Assembly (NCBI GenBank): GCA_013450215.1
Contig: JACDSH010000006.1
Span: 1-43,661 of the forward strand
DNA length: 43,661 bases
Origin: Nitrosospira sp.
Lineage (GTDB): Bacteria > Pseudomonadota > Gammaproteobacteria > Burkholderiales > Nitrosomonadaceae
Reading direction: 5' to 3'
Shown here: in pieces, positions 1 to 8,665 of the stretch
Position numbering within the stretch: the first letter of the stretch is position 1
Layout: each line of letters opens with the position of its first letter
Notes under the pieces: generated by a model
What the model saw: only the letters and a program-made list of their open reading frames with translations
Database searches by the model: none
Told to the model about the DNA's origin: nothing
Translations under genes and position numbers: made by a program

Positions 1-27
1 TGGGGCAGCCTTTTGGGGCAGCCTTTG
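1..27. repeat. Short tandem direct repeat at the left edge
   Basis: The unit TTGGGGCAGCCTTT, or near it, occurs twice head to tail at the edge (GGGGCAGCCTTT at 3-14 and 16-27). It lies in the 3' part of the CruF-like frame. It may be a real duplication or an assembly artefact at a contig end. Confidence 0.6.
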
Positions 28-249
28 ATCGAGAGGGGGGTATGCCATCAGTACCAGAAGGCTGACCGTAGCCCAGCCCAAGTAATTCGCCAGAGGGATA
101 CCAAAACGTGTGGACGAGAGCTCGCAGATCAGAGCGGCCATCCACGTGATTGCCATGAAGTATCTTGTCCTCTGCCAGCCGATCATGTGGCATGATATGA
201 ACAAGAAGACCGTGAGGAATACGAATACATACGGACGGAGTGTGACCAT
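1..249 (-). pseudogene. CruF-like (DUF422) carotenoid-type membrane protein, partial and internally deleted
   Basis: Reading leftwards from ATG at 249, a frame of 83 codons stays open to the window edge with no stop. The N-terminus (LRPYVFVFL) and the later ELSSTRFGIP stretch resemble the start of the CruF/DUF422 family, the carotenoid 1',2'-hydratase-like membrane proteins. Immediately after FGIPL the text reads ANYLGWATVSLLVLMAY, which looks like the last membrane segment of that family. The middle part, normally about 100 or more residues, seems absent in frame. The extreme end (positions 1-27) is a short tandem repeat coding KAAP twice. What is seen is an open frame with membrane segments; family assignment and internal deletion come from memory of the family. 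It could instead be a short unrelated membrane protein. It is divergent from the rhodanese gene. Confidence 0.5.
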
Positions 250-471
250 CTTGATCAGGAGTTCAAGGATTTCTATCGGTTATCTGAATCTGAGTCTATG
301 ACGTAAGGATTTTAATCTTTAATGAAGCATAGACTAAAAACCGCATAATTTAAGCAGACCAGGTCATGATGACCCTTCTGTCAGGTCTGAGTCGACCGCT
401 TGATCAGAAAACCGAACCGGTTCTACTATGACGAGATTGGAGATAATGATATCCGGCCTTGGGCGTATGAA

Positions 472-882
472 ATGAAGAGATACTTGCTGTCATCCTTGGC
501 TATACTATTTATAGGCGGCTCAGTCTTTGCCGCAGATGAGGTCAGAGAGAGGGTCGATGGGGCGACTACCATCGGCACCCTAGCGGCCAAGAGCCTTCAT
601 GATCAGGGGCTTATTTTCATTGATGTGAGGAGGGTTGAGGACTTCAATAATGGCCATATACCCGGCTCAAAAAACTTACCAGTGAGTGGAGAGAGATTCA
701 CCCAGGAGAATCTGATCGGTCTGGTTAAGAAGGATCATGGGGTAGTCTTCTACTGTAACGGGATTTACTGTAAGGGAAGCTCGATTGCGAGCGAAAGGGC
801 GGTCTTGTGGGGGTGGAGTCAGGTTCATTACTACCGTGAGGGCTGGCCAGAATGGAAGGGGGCTGGCCTTCCGATTGAATAA
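472..882 (+). CDS. Exported rhodanese-like domain protein
   Basis: A 136-residue protein with a signal peptide (MKRYLLSSLAILFIGGSVFA, cut after about residue 20) and one rhodanese domain from about residue 30 to the end. The family hallmark IDVRRVEDFNNGHIPGS sits at 50-66. The active-site loop FYCNGIYCKGS places the likely catalytic cysteine at 95, with a second cysteine at 100. The domain probably handles sulfane sulphur or thiol redox in the periplasm; the substrate cannot be told from sequence. The frame is open upstream to a TTG at 400, but ATG 472 is chosen because it begins the signal peptide. It precedes a cytochrome c'-like gene by about 70 bases, so the two may be co-transcribed. No clear Shine-Dalgarno sequence is visible. 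Confidence 0.82.
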   Translation: MKRYLLSSLAILFIGGSVFAADEVRERVDGATTIGTLAAKSLHDQGLIFIDVRRVEDFNNGHIPGSKNLPVSGERFTQENLIGLVKKDHGVVFYCNGIYCKGSSIASERAVLWGWSQVHYYREGWPEWKGAGLPIE

Positions 883-952
883 CGTCAGGTCCGACTGTAA
901 TAGAGTGCTGGCCTTCCCATCATTTATCAGTGTAGATACTCCGGGTGTTCAC

Positions 953-1418
953 TTGAAGAAGATGCTTACCATGTCATTGCTCCTCATCTCAATCTCGGCC
1001 ACTGCCGGAGAGATCGATACACGTCGCTCCTTACCTATGAACGAGATGCAGAGAGACCACATCCTCACCGAGATGAGAGCATTACTCGCAGGGACTCAGG
1101 GAATACTGTCAGCACTCACCAGGGAGGATATGGCTTCTGTAGCGGATCATGCGCCCTCTAGGGACGGGGATGCCTCACAAGGGTGAGGATCATATGAAGG
1201 CGATCCTTCCTCAGGGGTTCATGCAGATGGGCATGTCATTGCATAGGGACTTTGATCAGATCGCCGCTGATGCGGAGTCACTGAAGAATCCCAAGCACAC
1301 ACTGAAGCAACTAAGCAATTCCATGGGTAAGTGTGTCGCCTGCCACGCGTCCTATCAGATTCGCGTAACGACCCCATCCACGCGCTCTCAGTCTAAGACG
1401 ATACGTCATAACCATTGA
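953..1418 (+). pseudogene. Cytochrome c'-like (class II cytochrome c) protein, broken by a frameshift
   Basis: Two overlapping frames make one protein. The first (953 to about 1153) gives a signal peptide (MKKMLTMSLLLISISATAG from a TTG start at 953; ATG 962 is the alternative) and a helical part, EMQRDHILTEMRALLAGTQG. It hits a stop at 1184-1186. The second frame, entered at about 1151, carries on with RPLGTGMPHKGEDH and a helix ending in the haem motif CVACH near the C-terminus, as in class II cytochromes c. The join falls in GCGC at 1151-1154, where one more GC pair would restore a single frame. It is therefore a 2-base contraction of a GC repeat, in the genome or in the assembly. As written, the haem-binding half is untranslated unless the ribosome slips. 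The intact protein would be a periplasmic electron carrier or NO-binding protein of about 155 residues. Confidence 0.75.
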
Positions 1419-1502
1419 CGACTTGTCGGGAGTGGACCTTCCACCAGTTAGAGTCCACCACTATAATGAGCAGACTAGGCTAAACTAGGCCGCATCTGCA
1501 AC

Positions 1503-2675
1503 ATGTTCTCTGTTTCAATAAAGGCATCCTCCATCCCGATGTCAGAGAGAGAGCCCATTCAGTCATCAATGCAAATCAGCCGGACCACCGGGCAAGGGGG
1601 TGAGGCATGCCTACTCCTGACCGGTAGTTGTACATTGTCAGCTCTTGGTCGAAGGATGGGTGATCTATCCGACGAACTGGCATCCTACGCGTCTGACCCT
1701 AATCTTCATTGGGACCTGACCAAGATCGATCAGATGGATGATGTGGGGGCGGTTCTCTTGTGGCGTTCCTGGGGGGGCTCTCGACCAGAGTATCTGTCGA
1801 TCAGGCCGGATCAAGAGCGATTATTTAGTCGACTAGGAAAGGCTCCCCCACTCCCATCTCTCCCCGCAAGGGAGCCCCTATGGATCGCTGTGAGGATAGG
1901 GGGAGGTGCAATTCTGTTGTGGGAGCACCTGACCAGTATCGTCATCCTGGCTGGACAGTTACTGCTGGATATGAAGTACCTGATTGCTCACCCAGCACGC
2001 ATCCCCTGGCGAGAGATCTCTGCCAATCTATTTCGAACCGGTGCACAGGCACTGGGGATTACTGCACTGGTGGGATTTCTGATTGGGGTGGTTCTGAGCT
2101 ACCTCTCCTCCAAGCAGTTACAGATGTTCGGTGCGGATATCTTCATCATTAATATCCTGGGGATGAGCATCATCCGAGAGCTGGGTCCGATGCTGGCTGC
2201 AATCCTGGTGGCGGGCCGTTCAGGATCCTCCATGACCGCGCAGTTGGGTGTGATGAGGGTGAACGAGGAGCTTGATGCATTGACCGTGATGGGAATCCCT
2301 CACAGTCTGAGGCTGGTTCTGCCGAAGGTGATTGGCCTTGGTATCGCGATGCCGTTGGTGGTGATGTGGACCAGTGCAATCGCTTTGATGGGGGGTATGG
2401 TTGTTGCTGAACTACAGTTAGGGCTAAGCTATCAATTCTTTCTGCACAACCTACCCGACGCTGTCCCACTCGCCAATTTATGGCTCGGGCTTAGTAAGGG
2501 TGTAGTCTGCGGAATGATCATCGCACTCATCGCATGTCATTTTGGTTTGAGGATCAAGTCTGACACAGAGAGTCTGGGTATCGGTACAACCAATTCAGTG
2601 GTGACCGCGATCACGGTGGTCATCATCATCGATGCAATCTTTGCGGTCATCTTCTCCGATGTGGGTATCCGGTAG
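1503..2675 (+). CDS. mlaE: MlaE-type ABC transporter permease with N-terminal STAS-like domain
   Basis: A 390-residue inner-membrane permease. Residues of about 30-115 form a STAS-like domain (LHWDLTKIDQMDDVGAVLLW), and the MlaE permease domain follows from about 130 to the end. That domain carries the conserved core ELGPMLAAILVAGRSGS and several hydrophobic helices. The family moves phospholipid or another lipid between inner and outer membrane with MlaF-type ATPase and MlaD-type MCE partners. In E. coli the STAS protein (MlaB) is separate; here it is fused to the permease, an arrangement I recall from other betaproteobacteria. It is first of four tightly spaced genes, its stop lying 9 bases before the ATPase start. 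ATG 1539 is an alternative start. A TATAAT-like hexamer lies at 1462-1467, without a convincing -35. Confidence 0.88.
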   Translation: MFSVSIKASSIPMSEREPIQSSMQISRTTGQGGEACLLLTGSCTLSALGRRMGDLSDELASYASDPNLHWDLTKIDQMDDVGAVLLWRSWGGSRPEYLSIRPDQERLFSRLGKAPPLPSLPAREPLWIAVRIGGGAILLWEHLTSIVILAGQLLLDMKYLIAHPARIPWREISANLFRTGAQALGITALVGFLIGVVLSYLSSKQLQMFGADIFIINILGMSIIRELGPMLAAILVAGRSGSSMTAQLGVMRVNEELDALTVMGIPHSLRLVLPKVIGLGIAMPLVVMWTSAIALMGGMVVAELQLGLSYQFFLHNLPDAVPLANLWLGLSKGVVCGMIIALIACHFGLRIKSDTESLGIGTTNSVVTAITVVIIIDAIFAVIFSDVGIR

Positions 2676-2684
2676 GTGGATGTT

Positions 2685-3470
2685 ATGACGACGAGTGGAG
2701 TTAATGCTGTTGAGGTCGAGGATCTTCATAGCCGATTTGGCAGTCATGTGATCCATGAGGATATTAACCTCTCTGTGAAGAGGGGGGAGGTTCTGGGATT
2801 GGTCGGGAGTTCCGGCAGCGGTAAGACGGTCTTGCTGAGACAGATGCTCGGTCTGGAGATGCCATCACAGGGTTCAGTCCGGATCTTTGGTCAGTCGGTA
2901 CATAAGTCCGACCGTAGCGAATTGCAACAAATTCGTAACCGTTGCGGGGTACTCTTTCAGAAGGGGGCTTTGTTCAGTGCGTTATCTGTCTTTGACAATA
3001 TCGCACTACCGATGAGAGAGCTACACACCTTAAACGAGACGATGGTACGTGACCTAGTGATGCTCAAGCTCGAGATGGTGGAGATTGGTTCTCAGCATGC
3101 GAACAAGATGCCGGCCGAACTCTCCGGCGGGATGATTAAGCGTATTGCGCTGGCGAGGGCGATGGCCCTTAACCCTGAATTACTATTTTTGGATGAACCG
3201 ACATCAGGTCTGGACCCGGTTCTGAGTGAAGGATTCGTGAACTTGATTCAGGCTCTACGAAGAGAGTTAACACTGACCATTGTGATGGCGACTCATGACC
3301 TAGACACCTTGGCGGCACTTTCTGATCGAGTGGCCGTGCTGGCCGATCAGCGTCTCTTGGCACTGGGTAACTTGCAAGAGGTCATGAGTACAAAACACCC
3401 ATTCATCACTAAGTTCTTTCTCGGCGATCGTGGTAAGAAGGCGTTAGGTAGTAATGGATATATCTTATAA
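2685..3470 (+). CDS. mlaF: MlaF-type ABC transporter ATPase
   Basis: An ABC ATPase of 261 residues that powers the MCE lipid transporter from the cytoplasmic face. It shows Walker A (GSSGSGKT), the signature loop LSGGMIKRIALARA, Walker B with its D-loop (LLFLDEPTSGLDP) and the switch histidine region (MATHDLD). The variant signature SGGM, rather than SGGQ, is usual in the MlaF group. GTG at 2676 is also in frame, but ATG 2685 is preferred because AGGTGG at 2674-2679 sits five bases before it. It lies between the permease and the MCE protein in one operon. Confidence 0.9.
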   Translation: MTTSGVNAVEVEDLHSRFGSHVIHEDINLSVKRGEVLGLVGSSGSGKTVLLRQMLGLEMPSQGSVRIFGQSVHKSDRSELQQIRNRCGVLFQKGALFSALSVFDNIALPMRELHTLNETMVRDLVMLKLEMVEIGSQHANKMPAELSGGMIKRIALARAMALNPELLFLDEPTSGLDPVLSEGFVNLIQALRRELTLTIVMATHDLDTLAALSDRVAVLADQRLLALGNLQEVMSTKHPFITKFFLGDRGKKALGSNGYIL

Positions 3471-3479
3471 GGAGGAGTC

Positions 3480-4391
3480 ATGGAGAACCGTTCCCATGCC
3501 CTGGCAGCGGGCCTTTTCGTAATACTTCTGACCTTGGCAGTGATATCTGTCGCGGTCTGGTTCGGTGGTGAGACCGTGAAGCGTGACCGGTACCTGTTGG
3601 TGTCCGAGGTCCCAGTCACAGGTCTCAATCCTCAGGCTGCGGTCCGTTACCGGGGGGTCAGCGTGGGCAAGGTCGAGGATATTCGGCTAGACCCTAAAAA
3701 TGCGAGCATCATTCTCGTCCGTGTGGCAGTGGATCGGGATATCCCTCTGACTAAAAATACCTATGCACAACTCGGTTACCAAGGGCTGACCGGTCTTGCG
3801 TTCATACAGTTAAATGATGACGGAAATTCTACCCAACGTCTCGAGAGCAGTCATGATCAGCAGGCAAGGATTCCAATGAGGCCTTCTGCACTGGATAACA
3901 TTACCAATTCCGGGCAACACTTTCTGAGTAATGCAAACGAGCTGGCAGATCGCTTGAATGCATTGCTAGATGATAAGAACCAGTCACGCATCTCTAACAT
4001 TCTGAGTAATGTAGAGGGTGCAAGTGGGCATCTTGATAGTATCGCCAGTCAGATTCAGCCGGGCCTTAAGGCTCTGCCGAAACTGGCGGAAGAGGCCAGC
4101 GTTACGCTGAAGAGGACCGGCCAATTGATGACCGATCTGAATCTGATTGTGACCAAGATGAACCAACAGGGAGGGATCATTGACAGCCTGTCAGACACCG
4201 CAGAAGAGTTGTCAGAAACACTTCCCAAGATTCGTGATGCGAGTCACGGAATTTCGCGCAGCGCTCGTAGCGCAGACCGAGTTCTGTTGCAGTTGGAGGA
4301 ACAGCCACGTAGCCTTCTGTTCGGCAGAGTGCCAACCCAGCCAGGACCAGGAGAGAATGGTTTTGTCACACCCCAGGATCTAACAAAATGA
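3480..4391 (+). CDS. mlaD: MlaD-type MCE domain protein
   Basis: A 303-residue inner-membrane-anchored periplasmic protein: short N-terminus, one membrane helix (residues 8-27), then an MCE domain at about 38-115 (LNPQAAVRYRGVSVGKVEDI, then GYQGLTGLAFIQL). A long helical tail follows at about 130-285 with heptad-like SD/AEEL patterns. MCE proteins make the substrate-binding ring or tunnel of lipid ABC transporters. It is much longer than E. coli MlaD (about 180 residues), so the tail may form a needle-like extension as in PqiB/YebT-type proteins; that is inference. A perfect AAGGAGG lies just upstream of the ATG. Its end overlaps the lipoprotein gene by four bases. Confidence 0.88.
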   Translation: MENRSHALAAGLFVILLTLAVISVAVWFGGETVKRDRYLLVSEVPVTGLNPQAAVRYRGVSVGKVEDIRLDPKNASIILVRVAVDRDIPLTKNTYAQLGYQGLTGLAFIQLNDDGNSTQRLESSHDQQARIPMRPSALDNITNSGQHFLSNANELADRLNALLDDKNQSRISNILSNVEGASGHLDSIASQIQPGLKALPKLAEEASVTLKRTGQLMTDLNLIVTKMNQQGGIIDSLSDTAEELSETLPKIRDASHGISRSARSADRVLLQLEEQPRSLLFGRVPTQPGPGENGFVTPQDLTK

Positions 4392-5026
4392 AAATAAAAA
4401 AAACTATTTTAGTCTTGACCATCCTGATTACAGGTTGCTCGGCCACTCTCCAGTCTAGGACATCGTCCACGGTGTATGACCTGGGTCTAATCCGCTCGGA
4501 AGATTCCTCTTCAATCGTTCGGATGCCGACATGGGTAAGCCTGATGGTGGCGGATGCGGTATCCCCACCCTGGTTGGATAGTCAATCGATTCAGTATCGT
4601 CTTGCCTATCATGATCCATCTCAATCACATGGATATGCCAATAGCCGGTGGGCGGCCTCCCCGGCAGCACTGATCACCCACCGAGTCAGAAGTCATCTCG
4701 CGAGTGTGACCCAGAATGCAGTTCTGGGTGCGGGGGATGGCGTTCGTGCGGATTATATTCTACGGATCGGATTAGAAGAGTTTTCTCAGGTATTTGATAC
4801 ACCTGATCAGAGCAGGGTGGTGGTCAGGTTTCGAGCCAACCTGGTATCGAGAGGGGGCCGACAGTTACTCGCTCAGCGCAACTTCAGCATCGATCAAGAG
4901 ACCACTCAGCCCGACGCCACAGGAGCGGTCCATGCCCTCACCGTGGCGGTTGATCGTTTGACCGGAGAATTGACCGAGTGGATTGCTACGGAATTGGTAG
5001 AGGATGGGAGGAGGGTCGTTAAGTGA
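4388..5026 (+). CDS. ABC-type transport auxiliary lipoprotein (PqiC/DUF330-like)
   Basis: A 212-residue predicted lipoprotein with a lipobox LITGC (lipidated cysteine 17) after a lysine-rich N-terminus. The mature part contains YDLG, DGVRADYILRIGLEEFSQVF and a C-terminal helix, resembling the ABC transport auxiliary (PqiC-type) family that pairs with MCE proteins at the outer membrane. It overlaps the end of the MCE gene by ATGA, so translation is probably coupled. No MlaC-type periplasmic carrier gene follows, which points to a PqiABC/Mce-like design rather than a complete Mla system. Confidence 0.85.
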   Translation: MKIKKTILVLTILITGCSATLQSRTSSTVYDLGLIRSEDSSSIVRMPTWVSLMVADAVSPPWLDSQSIQYRLAYHDPSQSHGYANSRWAASPAALITHRVRSHLASVTQNAVLGAGDGVRADYILRIGLEEFSQVFDTPDQSRVVVRFRANLVSRGGRQLLAQRNFSIDQETTQPDATGAVHALTVAVDRLTGELTEWIATELVEDGRRVVK

Positions 5027-5069
5027 GGTTGATCTCGACTACGGGCGGCGGAAGAGCTTAATTCAATCT

Positions 5070-5795
5070 TTACCTGAGTCCCCTGAATACATCTTGCAGC
5101 AGTTTATTCCCCTGACCGATCGGGTCTTTTCGGATGGCACGTTCCTCTTCCGCCATCATGAGGTAGTAACCCTCTAGAATTTTTTGTGTCAGGTACGTCT
5201 CGACATCCGGATCCAAATCCGTCACCAGACCTAACTTCTCTCCCCTACGCATAAAATCATTGAGCTGATTCAGAAGGCCCGTCTGAGCGATTTCTTTTCT
5301 TACGATGGGTAGGAGTTTCTCAGCAAGGGCGACAGAGGTGGCCTCCCGGAAGTACTGTGTAGCAGCATCATCATTCCCATTCAGAATTCCCTTGGCATCT
5401 TCAACGGTCATTCTCTTCACGGCATCTTCCATCAGGATCATGGCCTCAGGTGCTGCTGCAGTTGCGGTACGGTTCATGGCGATGATTAATGAGTCTGCCT
5501 GCTTCTTCATTCCGAAGCTACGCATCACCCCCTCTGCCTTTTGCAATGATCTGGGTAATGGAATCTTGACCCCTGCATTACCAAGAAATCCATTCCCTGT
5601 GGTCAACTTGCTCGTCGCGGTGATAACGCTCTGGTTGAGTACCTGTTTCAGACTATCAAGGGCCTCTTCATTGGAGAGGCTACCGATACCTGCTGAGTAG
5701 ACGTGGGATGAGAGGAGGAGTAGAAAGAGAAGAATTCCTGACGCACAGACCGGTCTTTTGAGTCGGTTATTTAGATGCGTCACCCTATGCCCCAA
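5070..5795 (-). CDS. DUF4197 family exported protein
   Basis: A 241-residue protein with an N-terminal hydrophobic stretch (GILLFLLLLSSHVYS, residues about 20-34) that looks like a signal peptide, followed by an alpha-helical domain. Stretches such as NEEALDSLKQVLNQSV, KIPLPRSLQKAE and AEEERAIRKDP recall the DUF4197 family of proteobacterial exported proteins. Its function is unknown. It begins 6 bases after lipA on the same strand and so is likely the last gene of the lipBA run. It converges with the MCE operon, with only 43 bases between the two stops and no obvious terminator. Confidence 0.8.
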   Translation of the reverse strand: MGHRVTHLNNRLKRPVCASGILLFLLLLSSHVYSAGIGSLSNEEALDSLKQVLNQSVITATSKLTTGNGFLGNAGVKIPLPRSLQKAEGVMRSFGMKKQADSLIIAMNRTATAAAPEAMILMEDAVKRMTVEDAKGILNGNDDAATQYFREATSVALAEKLLPIVRKEIAQTGLLNQLNDFMRRGEKLGLVTDLDPDVETYLTQKILEGYYLMMAEEERAIRKDPIGQGNKLLQDVFRGLR

Positions 5796-5800
5796 TTGAA

Positions 5801-6739
5801 TTAGACTAGACCCGATTCATGGGCTTGCTGGTCTGCATGGTAGCTCGAACGAACCATCGGACCACATGCCGCATGGCTGAAACCCATCTCGATGGCAGCA
5901 CGTTCGAACTCCTTAAAACCATCCGGCGTCACATACCTCAGTACCGGTAGGTGGCCATTACTGGGTTGCAGGTACTGACCGATGGTGAGCATCTCGACAG
6001 AGTGCTTACGTAGATCACTCAGTACCTCAAGAATTTCTTCATCTGTTTCACCGAGACCTAGCATCAATCCAGACTTAGTGGGGATGGATGGAAAACGTGC
6101 CTTAAAGTCTTGTAGCAGCTTGAGAGAGTGGGCGTAATCCGCGCCGGGTCTGCACTGCTTATAGAGGCGTGGTACGGTCTCGAGGTTATGGTTCAGTACA
6201 TCCGGTGGGAATGCAGATAATTTTTCCAGAGCAACGTCCAGTCTGCCACGGAAATCCGGTACCAGTATCTCGATCTTTGTTTGGGGAGAGTGCTCACGAA
6301 CCTGTCTGATGCAGTCCACAAAATGCTGAGCACCCCCATCTCTCAGATCATCACGATCGACACTCGTGATGACGACATACTTGAGACGCATAGCAGCGAT
6401 CGATTGCGCTAAGTGGAGCGGTTCATCAGGATCGGGTGGTCTCGGTTTTCCGTGGGCCACATCGCAGAAGGGGCATCGGCGGGTGCAGAGATCACCCAGG
6501 ATCATGAATGTGGCTGTTCCCTTTCCGAAGCATTCCCCGATATTGGGACAGGAGGCCTCTTCGCACACGGTGTGGAGTTTCTGCTCTCGCAAGATACGCT
6601 TGACCTCGTAGAACTCCTTGCTGTTCGAGGATCGAACACGTATCCACGACGGTTTACGTAGTACCTCCGTTTGTGGAATGATCTTGATTGGGTTACGCGC
6701 AGTCTTGTCTGCACCCTTCTGGCGTGTCTCAGTGGTCAT
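5801..6739 (-). CDS. lipA: Lipoyl synthase
   Basis: A radical-SAM enzyme of 312 residues that inserts two sulphur atoms into protein-bound octanoyl groups to make lipoyl cofactor in the cytoplasm. The auxiliary 4Fe-4S cluster cysteines are 59, 64 and 70 ([12 protein letters not shown]) and the radical-SAM cysteines are 85, 89 and 92 (CTRRCPFC). The C-terminal RSSYHAD supplies the conserved serine that ligates the auxiliary cluster. Length and motifs are normal. Its start overlaps the end of lipB by 11 bases, so the two are translated from one message. It depends on Fe-S cluster supply, plausibly from the suf operon in this window. Confidence 0.98.
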   Translation of the reverse strand: MTTETRQKGADKTARNPIKIIPQTEVLRKPSWIRVRSSNSKEFYEVKRILREQKLHTVCEEASCPNIGECFGKGTATFMILGDLCTRRCPFCDVAHGKPRPPDPDEPLHLAQSIAAMRLKYVVITSVDRDDLRDGGAQHFVDCIRQVREHSPQTKIEILVPDFRGRLDVALEKLSAFPPDVLNHNLETVPRLYKQCRPGADYAHSLKLLQDFKARFPSIPTKSGLMLGLGETDEEILEVLSDLRKHSVEMLTIGQYLQPSNGHLPVLRYVTPDGFKEFERAAIEMGFSHAACGPMVRSSYHADQQAHESGLV

Positions 6740-7460
6740 TCTTGCCTTCTATGATTCGTGTTTGTAATTTTTCTGCGAGACTGCGACTTAATACCTCAAT
6801 TCCATCTGTAATTCCGAGGTCATGGGTCTGAGTCACCTTCAGTCCTGGATACCCGCAAGGGTTAATCATGCTGAATGGAGTCAGGTCCATGTGCACGTTC
6901 AACGATAGTCCGTGGTAGCAGCATCCATTCTTTATTTTCAGGCCCAGTGCAGCGATCTTAGCGCCGTTCACGTACACACCCGGGGCATCGGTGCGGCCTT
7001 CTGCGCTGATGTGATAGTCCTTCAGTAAGTCTATCACGGAGCCCTCCATTCTCCTGACCAGTTCACGTACACCGAGATTATAACGGCGCATATCCAGGAG
7101 CAGGTAGGCGATGATCTGGCCGGGGCCGTGGTAGGTGATCTGACCTCCACGATCAATCCGGACTACATCGATACCATTGTTATGCAGAAGGTGCTCAGGC
7201 CTTCCAGCCACCCCCTGTGTATACACCGGAGGGTGCTCTAACAGCCAGATCTCATCAGTTGAGCTCTGGGTACGGGATGAGGTGAATTCCTTCATCTCCT
7301 GCCACGTGGGAAGGTAGTTCAGCATTCCTCTGTATCTGACTTCCAATTTCAAGGATTTATTTTCTGATGATGGCGGCTCAGCAAGCTGTCCCAAGAGACC
7401 CTCAGATCTTGGCAGATTGTCTCCGCTCAAAGAACCATCACCACCGATGGGTGGGCACAT
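6729..7460 (-). CDS. lipB: Octanoyltransferase LipB
   Basis: It moves octanoyl groups from acyl carrier protein to lipoyl domains, the step before LipA. Family motifs are all present: [24 protein letters not shown] with the catalytic lysine, and NPCGYPGL with the catalytic cysteine. The open frame from ATG 7460 gives 243 residues and overlaps ybeD by 34 bases. Its first 36 residues look unlike LipB, and the conserved part starts at [12 protein letters not shown] at 7352 (207 residues, close to the family norm) is therefore a serious alternative; neither start has a strong ribosome-binding site. Downstream overlap with lipA and upstream overlap with ybeD show a compact operon. Confidence 0.95.
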   Translation of the reverse strand: MCPPIGGDGSLSGDNLPRSEGLLGQLAEPPSSENKSLKLEVRYRGMLNYLPTWQEMKEFTSSRTQSSTDEIWLLEHPPVYTQGVAGRPEHLLHNNGIDVVRIDRGGQITYHGPGQIIAYLLLDMRRYNLGVRELVRRMEGSVIDLLKDYHISAEGRTDAPGVYVNGAKIAALGLKIKNGCCYHGLSLNVHMDLTPFSMINPCGYPGLKVTQTHDLGITDGIEVLSRSLAEKLQTRIIEGKNDH

Positions 7461-7795
7461 AGCTCGCGGTAGAGTGCGTCGAGTTGAGTCCGAGAAACGG
7501 CATTGATGGTGCAGGTGAGACTCAGGTACTTACCCCCCCCACTGACCCTGATGGCCATACCGGCATCATCGAAATCAGGGGCATGGCGTTTTACGATCAC
7601 CAATACCGATTGAGATAGGCTCTGTTGGACTAGGTCGTTCTGATTACTCAGAGAGATCTGATCCGCTAATACATCTGAACGACCCATAATCTTAATGGGG
7701 AATTCGCAGGGGTACTCGATCAGTGAGTCTGTCTCGGTCATGTCGTGCTCAGATGGCATTGATGATTGCGTATTAATTGTTGTTTGTGTCGCCAC
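7427..7795 (-). CDS. ybeD: YbeD/DUF493 family protein
   Basis: A small cytoplasmic protein whose conserved part runs from YPCEFPIKIMGR to the end, with VRVSGGGKYLSLTC-type strands of the DUF493 (YbeD) ferredoxin-like fold. The family is found next to lipB in many proteobacteria and has been suggested to act in lipoate metabolism; its biochemical role is not settled. A GTG at 7795 gives 122 residues and overlaps dat by 23 bases. ATG 7759 and ATG 7741 (beginning MTETDSLIEYP) are equally possible starts, and the second is closer to the usual family length. Confidence 0.85.
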   Translation of the reverse strand: MATQTTINTQSSMPSEHDMTETDSLIEYPCEFPIKIMGRSDVLADQISLSNQNDLVQQSLSQSVLVIVKRHAPDFDDAGMAIRVSGGGKYLSLTCTINAVSRTQLDALYRELCAHPSVVMVL

Positions 7796-8633
7796 GCATC
7801 ACCGTATTCTTGTAAGTCTGGTAGAGTTGGTACAGTCGTTTGAACATGCTTCCAGGGGCGCCATCACCCACAGCCTTACCATCAAGACGTTTGATGGGCA
7901 TGATCTCCTTGGTCGATGAGGTCAGCAGTAGCTCCTGTGAGTTACGTATCTCATACTCAGAGACTTTCCTCACCTCGTAGGGGATGCCATTCGCAGCTGC
8001 TAACTCCAGTACGATATCGTAGGTAATGCCGGGCAGCATCAAGTGGTTCTTGGGAGGGGCTATCAGAGAGTTACTCCTTACCACGAAGATATTACTGGCA
8101 GCACCCTCGGTCATGAATCCCTCACGAATCAGGATGGTCTCAACAGCACCCACATCGATCGCCATCTGTCTTAGCAATACATTCGGTAGTAGCGAGATCG
8201 CCTTGATATCGCAACGCAGCCAGCGGTTATCAACCGCGGTGATGGCATCGACACCGGTGGCAAGAAGTTCTTTTGGGGGAGTCGTGAGTGGATTACTCAT
8301 GATGAAGACCGTCGGCAATACCCCCTTGGGGAAGGCATGATCACGCTTGGCAACGCCGCGAGTGATATGCAGATAGATATACTGGTCATCACCCTCGTTG
8401 TCAGCGATGATCTGATTCAACAGGGATGCCCACTCGTCATTGGTGTGTGGGTTTGTGATACGAATACCGTCGAGACTATCCTGCAACCGGTTCAGATGAT
8501 CTGCCAGACGGAATGGTCTTCGTGAATACACCGGGATTACTTCGTACACGCCATCCCCGAAGATGAAACCCCGGTCCAGCACTGGAATACGGGCCTCCTC
8601 AATAGGCATGAACTCGCCATTCAGATAGATCAT
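7773..8633 (-). CDS. dat: D-amino acid aminotransferase (class IV PLP)
   Basis: A 286-residue fold type IV aminotransferase. MIYLNGEF at the start, DRGFIFGDGVYE, the PLP lysine at 144 (CDIKAISLLPN) and TEGAASNIFVV are family marks, and it most resembles D-alanine transaminases. It interconverts D-amino acids and 2-oxo acids, which would suit the adjacent D-Ala-D-Ala carboxypeptidase gene. Branched-chain aminotransferase is less likely but cannot be fully excluded by eye. The open frame extends to 8663, but ATG 8633 is chosen because AAGGA lies about 8 bases upstream and the family starts at MIYLNGE. Confidence 0.9.
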   Translation of the reverse strand: MIYLNGEFMPIEEARIPVLDRGFIFGDGVYEVIPVYSRRPFRLADHLNRLQDSLDGIRITNPHTNDEWASLLNQIIADNEGDDQYIYLHITRGVAKRDHAFPKGVLPTVFIMSNPLTTPPKELLATGVDAITAVDNRWLRCDIKAISLLPNVLLRQMAIDVGAVETILIREGFMTEGAASNIFVVRSNSLIAPPKNHLMLPGITYDIVLELAAANGIPYEVRKVSEYEIRNSQELLLTSSTKEIMPIKRLDGKAVGDGAPGSMFKRLYQLYQTYKNTVMRGDTNNN

Positions 8634-8665
8634 ACTAAATCCTTGAAGATTGCTAGTTTGCAATA

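Noticed and set aside
13-301. Plus-strand open frames at the left edge
   Set aside because: They are antisense to a minus-strand frame with clear membrane-protein character and have no recognisable motifs or ribosome-binding sites.
1432-1458. GTGGAC/GTCCAC hairpin after the cytochrome-like gene
   Set aside because: Only 6 bp with a 15-base loop and no T run; too weak to call a terminator.
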